Source: Thiotrichales bacterium (GTDB lineage Bacteria; Pseudomonadota; Gammaproteobacteria; JAAZVR01). Taken from it: a DNA stretch of 7,509 nucleotides. The DNA is taken from NCBI GenBank assembly GCA_018623305.1, contig JAAZVR010000049.1, positions 1 to 7,509 of the forward strand. The letters run 5' to 3'. The translations under genes were made by a program, and so were the position numbers. The notes beneath the pieces are model-generated. The model was not told the origin of the DNA. It saw nothing but the letters and a program-made list of their open reading frames with translations, and did no database searches. Positions 1-5,767 of the stretch are shown here, piece by piece. The first letter of the stretch is position 1. Every line of letters begins with the position of its first letter.

Positions 1-474
1 GCAGGTATTTCTCAAGGTGCAGCGCCTTCAATTGGTGGCTTGTCTGAGACATATTTCACAGAAACGATGCTTGAGTACCGTGATGGTGATCGACCTGCAA
101 CAATCATGAAGCGTATTGCTAAGGGCTATTCTGATGAAGATATTGAAGCAATGGCTAAATATTTTGCTGGCCTGAAGTTTTCAAATTCACCTTACAACAA
201 CATCGAACGTGATACAAAAATGGTTTCTGCAGGTCAGAAATTGCACACAAAATACTGTGAAAAATGTCACGCTGAGAATGGAACAGATCCTGAAGATGAT
301 TCTGGTTTCTTGAAGGGCCAAACACACCATTACTTGACATTCTCCATGGAAGATTTCATGTCAGGCGATCGTGAAATGGACAAAAAAATGGCTAAGAAAC
401 TTAAACAATTACATGACAAGCATGGCGATAAAGGCATTGCTGCAGTGATTGATTTCTATGCGAACAACAAATAA
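1..474 (+). CDS. fccA: Flavocytochrome c sulfide dehydrogenase, diheme cytochrome c subunit FccA (5' end missing)
   Basis: Partial gene. The frame is open from base 1, so the TTG at base 40 is not a real start. The visible 157 residues begin just after where the first haem motif should lie. The first haem domain shows the Ser-Ile-Gly-Gly-Leu loop and RPATIMKRIAKGYSDEDI, whose Met36 (window numbering, bases 106-108) is the probable axial ligand of haem 1. The second domain carries CEKCH at residues 86-90 (bases 256-270). Its axial methionine is probably Met130, or less likely Met126. The two-domain cytochrome c4-like pattern and the immediate fccB neighbour identify the electron-accepting subunit of periplasmic sulfide dehydrogenase. 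It takes electrons from the FAD of FccB and passes them to soluble cytochrome c. The signal peptide and the first CXXCH are expected upstream of the window. A generic cytochrome c4 is the alternative, made unlikely by the linkage to fccB. Confidence 0.9.
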   Translation, partial: AGISQGAAPSIGGLSETYFTETMLEYRDGDRPATIMKRIAKGYSDEDIEAMAKYFAGLKFSNSPYNNIERDTKMVSAGQKLHTKYCEKCHAENGTDPEDDSGFLKGQTHHYLTFSMEDFMSGDREMDKKMAKKLKQLHDKHGDKGIAAVIDFYANNK

Positions 475-480
475 GGAGAG
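472..480 (+). promoter_or_regulatory. Ribosome binding site of fccB
   Basis: TAAGGAGAG is a near-perfect Shine-Dalgarno sequence. It overlaps the TAA stop of fccA and sits five bases before the fccB ATG at 486. It supports that start and suggests strong, coupled translation of the two subunits. Confidence 0.85.
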
Positions 481-485
481 CCTAA

Positions 486-1778
486 ATGAAACAAACTATT
501 TCTCGTCGTTCATTGCTTAAAGCAACTGCTGGCGCTTCAGCTCTAGCAGCTATGGGTATTTCTCCTATCGCTTCAGCTTCAACTAAGAAAGTTGTTGTTG
601 TCGGTGGTGGTATTGGTGGTGCTACAGCAGCTAAATACTTAAAAAAATTGGATTCTTCTATTGATGTAACAGTTATTGAAGCAAACCCTGACTACTACAC
701 TTGTTTCATGTCAAACGAAGTAATCGGTGGTCACCGTGATTTGAATAACATCAAATTTGGTTACAAAGGTTTGGCTGGTCATGGCGTAAATGTTGTTCAT
801 GACAAAGTAACTGGCATTGATGCTGCAAACAAAACAGTGAAAACTGCGGGTGGTAAATCATTCGGTTACGATCGTTGTATCGTATCACCAGGTGTTGATT
901 TCAAATATGAAATGATTGAAGGTTACTCAGCTGAAGTTGCTGAAACGTCAATTCCTCACGCTTGGAAAGCAGGTCCACAAACGAAAATGTTGCGCGACCA
1001 GTTGGTAGCGATGAAAGATGGCGGCACAGTTGTAGTTGTTCCACCTACAAACCCATTCCGTTGTCCTCCAGGACCATACGAGCGTATCTCTTTGATTGCA
1101 TCTTACTTGAAAGAGCATAAGCCAAACTCTAAGATCGTTGTATTGGATCCTAAGAACAAATTCTCTAAATTTGGTTTGTTCATGGATGGTTGGAAACGTC
1201 ACTACGGCTACGGCACTGAAAACAGCATGATCAAGTGGATCAAAGCTGATGAAGGCGGTACAGTGACTAAAGTTGACGTAGCGTCTAAGACTGTTACATG
1301 TGGTGCTGGCGAATTCAAAGCTGACGTTTTGAACATCATTCCTTCACAGAAAGCAGGCAAAATTGCATTTGACGCAGGTTTGACTAACGATAAAGGTTGG
1401 TGTCCGATCGATCAGAAAACGTTTGAATCGACGATTCATGCAGGCATCCACGTTGTAGGTGATTCATCTGTTGCATCTCCTTTGCCTAAGTCTGGTTATG
1501 CTGCAAACTCAGAAGCTAAGGTATGTGCGGCTGCAGTTTACGCAATGTTGAACGGTAAAGACATGGTTGAGCCTTCTTGGGTTAACACTTGTTACTCTGT
1601 AATTCACCCTGGCGATGGTATTTCTGTTGCAATGGTTTACGCATACGAAGGCGACAAAATCGTTAAAGTACCAGGTGCGGGTGGTTTGACTGGTAAGTTT
1701 GATCCAGCTTTGCGTAAGCGTGAAGAAGCGTACGCGCATTCTTGGTTCAACAACATCACAGCAGACGTATTCGGTTAA
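486..1778 (+). CDS. fccB: Flavocytochrome c sulfide dehydrogenase, FAD-binding subunit FccB
   Basis: Complete 430-residue flavoprotein that oxidizes sulfide to sulfur/polysulfide in the periplasm and passes electrons to the haems of FccA. The N-terminus is a Tat signal (SRRSLLK, residues 6-12, then a hydrophobic Ala-rich stretch) with a likely cleavage after ASA at residue 31, consistent with export of a folded FAD protein. The Rossmann motif VVVVGGGIGGATAAKYL spans residues 36-52. Cys73 in YYTCFMSNEVIGG is the expected covalent FAD attachment site; it becomes residue 42 of the mature protein, as in the Allochromatium enzyme (from memory). Cys193 (PFRCPPGPYER) and Cys369 (VNTCYSVIHPGDG) match the redox-active disulfide pair of this family. 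A second FAD-contact motif, HVVGDSS, is at 322-328. It is co-transcribed with fccA (11-base gap) and followed by a terminator. Membrane sulfide:quinone reductase is related, but the Tat signal, covalent-FAD Cys and cytochrome partner favour FccB. Confidence 0.96.
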   Translation: MKQTISRRSLLKATAGASALAAMGISPIASASTKKVVVVGGGIGGATAAKYLKKLDSSIDVTVIEANPDYYTCFMSNEVIGGHRDLNNIKFGYKGLAGHGVNVVHDKVTGIDAANKTVKTAGGKSFGYDRCIVSPGVDFKYEMIEGYSAEVAETSIPHAWKAGPQTKMLRDQLVAMKDGGTVVVVPPTNPFRCPPGPYERISLIASYLKEHKPNSKIVVLDPKNKFSKFGLFMDGWKRHYGYGTENSMIKWIKADEGGTVTKVDVASKTVTCGAGEFKADVLNIIPSQKAGKIAFDAGLTNDKGWCPIDQKTFESTIHAGIHVVGDSSVASPLPKSGYAANSEAKVCAAAVYAMLNGKDMVEPSWVNTCYSVIHPGDGISVAMVYAYEGDKIVKVPGAGGLTGKFDPALRKREEAYAHSWFNNITADVFG

Positions 1779-1806
1779 TCTTAACCTCATACATCACTTT
1801 GATGAT

Positions 1807-1840
1807 AACCCCTGTAGGCTTCGGTCTTCAGGGGTTTTTT
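1807..1840 (+). terminator. Rho-independent terminator of fccAB
   Basis: An 8-bp stem AACCCCTG/CAGGGGTT (1807-1814 with 1829-1836) continues, after one T-T mismatch, into a 4-pair inner stem (one G-T pair) closed by a C(TTCG)G tetraloop at 1819-1824. Six T residues (1835-1840) follow on the + strand. It lies 28 bases after the fccB stop. The - strand lacks a T-tract, so it acts only on fccAB transcription. Confidence 0.92.
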
Positions 1841-1865
1841 ATATCAACGACTCAAGATTCAGGTA

Positions 1866-1900
1866 TAAAAAAAGCGGGCAGTGCCCGCTTTTGTCGTTTT
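1866..1900. terminator. Bidirectional terminator, mainly for acs
   Basis: A perfect 10-bp stem AAAAGCGGGC/GCCCGCTTTT (1870-1879 with 1883-1892) has a three-base AGT loop. On the - strand the stem is followed by a run of seven T (complement of the A-run 1867-1873), giving a strong terminator 22 bases after the acs stop. On the + strand the stem ends in TTTT and is followed by GTCGTTTT, so it could also back up the fccAB terminator. Confidence 0.9.
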
Positions 1901-1913
1901 AAGGTAAACCTGT

Positions 1914-3878
1914 TCAGGCTTTACCTTGCAATTGCGCTACGATCGCTGGGTTTTCAAGTGTTGAAATATCCGAAGTAATCTCTTCACCTTTACCAATCGA
2001 ACGTAACAGACGGCGCATGATTTTGCCTGAGCGCGTCTTGGGCAAGTTGTCTGCAAAACGAATTTGATCCGGTTTCGCAATAGGCCCAATTTGCTGGCTT
2101 ACCCACTCACGTAACTCTTTAACTAATGCGTCCGCTGCTTCGCCTTCCGGACGGTCGCCTTTACAAATAACGAACGCCAAGACAGCTTCACCTTTAACTT
2201 CATGTGGCATACCGACAACAGCCGCTTCTGCAACCGCTTCGTGCGCTACCAATGCCGATTCGATTTCCATCGTACCTAGACGGTGACCAGAAACGTTCAA
2301 GACATCATCAGTACGGCCCATAATCCAGAAATAGCCGTCTTCATCCTTACGTGCGTTATCGCCTGCTAAGTAGTATTTACCGTCAAACATTGGGTAATAC
2401 GTATTTTGGAAACGCTCATCATCATTCCAAACGGTACGAATCATTGATGGCCATGGTTTACGAATCACTAGATAACCGCCTTGATTAGGCGTTGTAATTT
2501 CATTGCCTTCTTCATCAACGATGATGGCATCAATACCAGGCAAAGGACGTGTGCAAGAACCTGGTTTGCAATCGGTTGTTTGTGGAACCGGTGCAATCAT
2601 ATTGGCACCTGTTTCTGTCTGCCACCAAGTGTCAACGATAGGGCATTTAGAAGCACCGATTTTCTCGTAATACCACATCCAAGCTTCTGGATTGATTGGC
2701 TCACCAACTGTTCCCAACAGGCGCAATGCAGACAAATCGTATTGATCTGGGAATTGCTCACCTGCTTTCATTAATGCACGAATAGCGGTAGGTGCTGTAT
2801 AGAAAGTTGTCACTTTGTGATCTTCACAGACTTTCCAGAAACGGCCTGCATCCGGCACCATTGGAACGCCTTCGTAAATAACCTGAGTTGCACCAACGGC
2901 CAATGGGCCATAAGCCACGTAAGTATGTCCTGTAATCCAACCAACATCGGCTGTACACCAGTAAACATCTTTGTTAGGGTTAACATCAAAAACCCATTGC
3001 ATAGTCGTGATGGCACCTAACAAGTAGCCTGCACTTGAGTGCTGAACGCCCTTAGGTTTGCCTGTTGAGCCAGAAGTGTAAAGAATGAACAAAGGATGTT
3101 CTGCTTCCACAGGAACAGGGTCGCAGTAGTTGCTCATGCCCGCTTCGAATTCATCCCACCATACATCACGGCCTTCTTTCATTTCAATGTCATCGCCAGT
3201 ACGTTTTAAAACGACGACTTTTTCAACAGAAAGAGGGTTGCCTTCAAGAGCTGCATCCACGGCATCTTTTAAGCGCACCGTTTTACCGCCACGGAAACCA
3301 CCGTCAGCAGTGATGATCATTTTCGCACCCGCATCTGCAACGCGATCACGTAAAGCTTCAGCTGAGAAACCACCAAATACAACCGAATGCGTTGCACCAA
3401 TACGTGCACAGGCCTGCATAGCAACAACAGCGTGAGCAATCATTGGCATGTAAATAACCACGCGATCGCCTTTTTGGATGCCATTGACTTTCAATGCGTT
3501 AGCAAAACGACACACTTCATCATGAAGTTCTTTATACGTAATATGGCGAGTATCACCTCGTTCACCTTCGAAGATAATTGCGGTTTGGTGCGCACGTTCT
3601 TCTAAATGACGATCAATACAGTTATAAGAAACATTGACCTCACCATCGTTAAACCACTCAAAATGTGGCGCTCGTTCAGTGCTTAGAACGCTTGAGAAAG
3701 GTTTTGACCAGTCAATTTTAGCTTCAGCTTGCTCTTTCCAAAAGCCTTCATAATCGTTTTCGGCTTGTTCGTAGAGTGCTTGAATTTGCTCTGGCGAGTG
3801 TTGAGCGTTATGAATAAATGATTCAGAAGCGGGGAAACGTCGGTTTTCAACCAACGTTGATTCAATGTTTTGAGACAT
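1914..3878 (-). CDS. acs: Acetyl-CoA synthetase (AMP-forming)
   Basis: Cytoplasmic enzyme that makes acetyl-CoA from acetate, ATP and CoA through acetyl-AMP. The 654 residues match the usual family length of about 650. An N-terminal ACAS-type segment (about 35-90) precedes the AMP-binding core. Visible motifs are the phosphate loop YTSGSTGKPKG (267-277), TVGEPINPEAW (390-400), DTWWQTETG (416-424, with the tryptophan that restricts the pocket to acetate), YLAGD (503-507), the hinge region GRTDDVLNVSGHR (521-533), and the C-terminal PKTRSGKIMRR (613-623). Lys619 is the catalytic lysine that Pat-type acetyltransferases modify in other bacteria, so post-translational control is likely. The frame extends four codons upstream to a GTG at 3890, but that GTG lies inside the ribosome binding site, so I place the start at the ATG 3878-3876. 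It follows dsbA on the same strand with a 52-base gap and no terminator between. Propionyl-CoA synthetase is a less likely alternative. Confidence 0.97.
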   Translation of the reverse strand: MSQNIESTLVENRRFPASESFIHNAQHSPEQIQALYEQAENDYEGFWKEQAEAKIDWSKPFSSVLSTERAPHFEWFNDGEVNVSYNCIDRHLEERAHQTAIIFEGERGDTRHITYKELHDEVCRFANALKVNGIQKGDRVVIYMPMIAHAVVAMQACARIGATHSVVFGGFSAEALRDRVADAGAKMIITADGGFRGGKTVRLKDAVDAALEGNPLSVEKVVVLKRTGDDIEMKEGRDVWWDEFEAGMSNYCDPVPVEAEHPLFILYTSGSTGKPKGVQHSSAGYLLGAITTMQWVFDVNPNKDVYWCTADVGWITGHTYVAYGPLAVGATQVIYEGVPMVPDAGRFWKVCEDHKVTTFYTAPTAIRALMKAGEQFPDQYDLSALRLLGTVGEPINPEAWMWYYEKIGASKCPIVDTWWQTETGANMIAPVPQTTDCKPGSCTRPLPGIDAIIVDEEGNEITTPNQGGYLVIRKPWPSMIRTVWNDDERFQNTYYPMFDGKYYLAGDNARKDEDGYFWIMGRTDDVLNVSGHRLGTMEIESALVAHEAVAEAAVVGMPHEVKGEAVLAFVICKGDRPEGEAADALVKELREWVSQQIGPIAKPDQIRFADNLPKTRSGKIMRRLLRSIGKGEEITSDISTLENPAIVAQLQGKA

Positions 3879-3887
3879 ACGTAGTGA

Positions 3888-3893
3888 CACCTT
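3888..3893 (-). promoter_or_regulatory. Ribosome binding site that fixes the acs start
   Basis: AAGGTG on the - strand lies nine bases before the ATG at 3878. The GTG of the longer reading frame is the second half of this motif and has no Shine-Dalgarno sequence of its own, so the shorter start is preferred. Confidence 0.7.
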
Positions 3894-3930
3894 ATATTGA
3901 TGTTAGATGCCACTATTGTACACGAATGAT

Positions 3931-4533
3931 TTAGGGCTTAGAGAGTAAGTAATCGATGAGTTTTAAAGCCTCATCCTTGCCTCCAGCCATAGAAGGACTT
4001 GTGCGATATTTACCGTTCACAATGAGGGCTGGAACACCATCAATCGCGTATTGTCGAGTGAGTTTAAGCGCTTGACGAACTTGATTACCCACAGCAAATG
4101 AAAAATAGTGTTTATCGAAATCTTCAGCACTCGCACCATGAGCCATAAAGATGTTTTGAATATCTTTAACTGATGTGATTTTTTTGCCTGAACCAAACAT
4201 GGCATTGAAAATGGCATCATGCACTTTGTCTTCGATATTTAAAGCTTGAGCTGTGTAAAAGGTTTGAGCGCCCCATGCCCATTTTTCATTGAATAAAGCT
4301 GGTTGACGAACAAAAGCAACATCGGTTGGTTTCGATTTCTTCCAACGTTTGATAAAGGGTTCAAACTCATAACAATGAGTACAGCCGTAGAAGAAAAGTT
4401 CTTTAACTTCCTGGCCTTTTACGGGTGTTTGCTGAGCTTTATCCAGTAATACATAATGCTCACCTTCCGTCCATTCAGCGGCATGCGCTGATAAGCTAAA
4501 CCAAGCAAACAAAGTAATGATTAAATAACGCAT
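3931..4533 (-). CDS. dsbA: Periplasmic thiol:disulfide oxidoreductase DsbA
   Basis: A 200-residue DsbA-family thioredoxin-fold protein that introduces disulfides into exported proteins. A Sec signal peptide (MRYLIITLFAWFSLSAHA, predicted cleavage after residue 18) leaves a mature protein of about 182 residues, close to the E. coli size. The active site is FFYGCTHCYEFEP with Cys51 and Cys54 (bases 4372-4383); these are the only two cysteines in the protein. The cis-proline loop is GVPALIVNGKY (166-176), with Val167-Pro168. A helical insertion, typical of DsbA, lies between the active site and the cis-Pro loop. The CXXC dipeptide is Thr-His rather than the common Pro-His, which could shift its redox potential. 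A GAGGAT ribosome binding site supports the start. It sits downstream of ccsA, beyond a terminator, and upstream of acs. No dsbB partner is in the window. Confidence 0.93.
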   Translation of the reverse strand: MRYLIITLFAWFSLSAHAAEWTEGEHYVLLDKAQQTPVKGQEVKELFFYGCTHCYEFEPFIKRWKKSKPTDVAFVRQPALFNEKWAWGAQTFYTAQALNIEDKVHDAIFNAMFGSGKKITSVKDIQNIFMAHGASAEDFDKHYFSFAVGNQVRQALKLTRQYAIDGVPALIVNGKYRTSPSMAGGKDEALKLIDYLLSKP

Positions 4534-4540
4534 TGTTTAT

Positions 4541-4546
4541 ATCCTC
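4541..4546 (-). promoter_or_regulatory. Ribosome binding site of dsbA
   Basis: GAGGAT on the - strand is seven bases before the dsbA ATG (4533-4531) and a few bases after the T-tract of the preceding terminator. Confidence 0.65.
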
Positions 4547-4549
4547 AGA

Positions 4550-4581
4550 ATTAAAAAAGGGCTGCTAATAAGCAACCCTTT
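4550..4581 (-). terminator. Rho-independent terminator after ccsA, just before dsbA
   Basis: On the - strand AAAGGGTTGCT (4581-4571) pairs with AGCAGCCCTTT (4566-4556) with one A-C mismatch and a four-base loop. It runs into six T (4558-4553). It starts 16 bases after the ccsA stop and its T-tract ends about 19 bases before the dsbA ATG. The + strand side has no T-run, so it serves only the resB-ccsA transcript. Confidence 0.85.
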
Positions 4582-4597
4582 AAATTAGGCATACTGT

Positions 4598-5764
4598 TTA
4601 AAGCTCACCATAAGAGTGAAGTCCTGAAAGGAACATGTTTACACCCAAGAAAGCGAACGTTGTGATTAACAAGCCAATCACAGACCACCAAGCCATTGGA
4701 CGACCTGACCAACCTTTAGTGAGTCGCATATGCAACCATGCCGCATAGTTCAACCAAACGATCAAAGCCCATGTTTCTTTAGGGTCCCAAGACCAGTAGC
4801 CACCCCATGCTTCTGCCGCCCACATAGCACCTAGAACAGTTGCAATTGTGAAGAATGCAAAACCCAAAGCAATTGATTTGTACATGATGTCGTCCATCAT
4901 TTTCAAATCTGGCAAATGGCGTGTCATAAAGTTATCTTTGCCTTTTGCTTCAGCGCCTGATTTCAAGAGATAAGCTATGCCGACCATTGCGGCAATTGCG
5001 AAGGTACCATAACCCACGAAGTTAGTTGGCACGTGTATTTTCATCCAGTAGCTATTTAATGCAGGAACCAGTGGTTGAATAACGTGAGCATCTTTCTCAA
5101 ATGAGTACCACAACAGGAATGCTACTGCTGCAGAGATAATGAGAAGAACAAATCCACCCAGCTTACGCGTAATGTATTTTTGCTCGTAATATAAGTAGCA
5201 CAAAGCTGTTATGATTGCGAACAACACGAATACTTCGTATAGATTCGAAACAGGAATATGACCGAAATCAGGGCTGATCAAGTACGATTCTTTCCAACGA
5301 ACCATTAGGCCTACAAGACCGAAGACCGTAGCAGCCCAAGTTAAAGTGGTAGAAATTTTACCGACATATTCAGAGTTTCGAATTAAAGCAAAGAAGTAAG
5401 TCAGTGTTGCCATGACATACAAAGCGCTCATCCACATAATGGCTGACTGGCTCGATAACAAGAACTTCAAGAAAAATTGCGTTTCAGCAACCTTAATGTC
5501 ACCACCATAAAAGTAAATCGCTGCAATTGAAAGACCTGCTACCCAAAGGGTATAAGGACGCATAGATTCCCATTTGAAGCCGAACCAAATCCAAGTAATC
5601 GCACTGCCGACAAGAATGCTCTTATCGAAAATGTTCATATTTGCTTCGTAATAATTAAACGCGTATATGGTTCCGATGACAACAAGTGCCGCCCAGATCC
5701 ATTTGAATAAGCCGGATGAATTGGTATTCATTGCGGCATTGTTTTGAATGCTTTGTGTAGTCAT
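4598..5764 (-). CDS. ccsA: System II cytochrome c biogenesis protein CcsA/ResC (haem handling)
   Basis: A 388-residue polytopic membrane protein that, with ResB, exports haem and ligates it to CXXCH motifs outside the cytoplasm. About ten hydrophobic segments are visible between residues 22 and 380. The diagnostic tryptophan-rich WWD signature is WGGYWSWDPKETWALIVW (320-337). Three histidines fit the known haem-ligand set by position and spacing: His244 (KIHVPTNFVGYG) and His383 (GLHSYGEL) as the outer pair flanking the WWD loop, and His345 (WLHMRLTKGW) as a transmembrane ligand. This assignment rests on remembered spacing in the fused CcsBA of Helicobacter. The gene starts three bases after the resB stop, so the two are translationally coupled. 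Naming is confusing: some databases label this family CcsB. CcmC/CcmF of System I also carry WWD motifs, but the ResB neighbour settles the call. Confidence 0.95.
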   Translation of the reverse strand: MTTQSIQNNAAMNTNSSGLFKWIWAALVVIGTIYAFNYYEANMNIFDKSILVGSAITWIWFGFKWESMRPYTLWVAGLSIAAIYFYGGDIKVAETQFFLKFLLSSQSAIMWMSALYVMATLTYFFALIRNSEYVGKISTTLTWAATVFGLVGLMVRWKESYLISPDFGHIPVSNLYEVFVLFAIITALCYLYYEQKYITRKLGGFVLLIISAAVAFLLWYSFEKDAHVIQPLVPALNSYWMKIHVPTNFVGYGTFAIAAMVGIAYLLKSGAEAKGKDNFMTRHLPDLKMMDDIMYKSIALGFAFFTIATVLGAMWAAEAWGGYWSWDPKETWALIVWLNYAAWLHMRLTKGWSGRPMAWWSVIGLLITTFAFLGVNMFLSGLHSYGEL

Positions 5765-5767
5765 AAC

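Noticed and set aside
40..42. TTG as the start of a short cytochrome gene
   Set aside because: The frame is open to base 1 and the preceding 13 codons fit the loop after the first haem motif of FccA, so the gene is cut by the window edge.
1699..1978. Two small + strand frames running from the end of fccB through the terminators
   Set aside because: They overlap the fccB 3' end in other frames, read through both terminator hairpins, show no ribosome binding site and resemble no known protein.
2481..3605. Several + strand open frames of 67-101 codons opposite acs
   Set aside because: They are antisense shadows of a well-conserved acs gene and have no family features.
3915..3920. TACAAT on the - strand as a -10 box of an acs promoter
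   Set aside because: It matches five of six consensus positions, but no recognizable -35 lies 16-18 bases upstream, so it is too weak to list as a promoter.
5040..5110. Possible frameshift or odd fusion in ccsA or at the resB/ccsA junction
   Set aside because: Both frames are intact with all family motifs in order. Separate genes with a three-base gap are a normal arrangement for System II.
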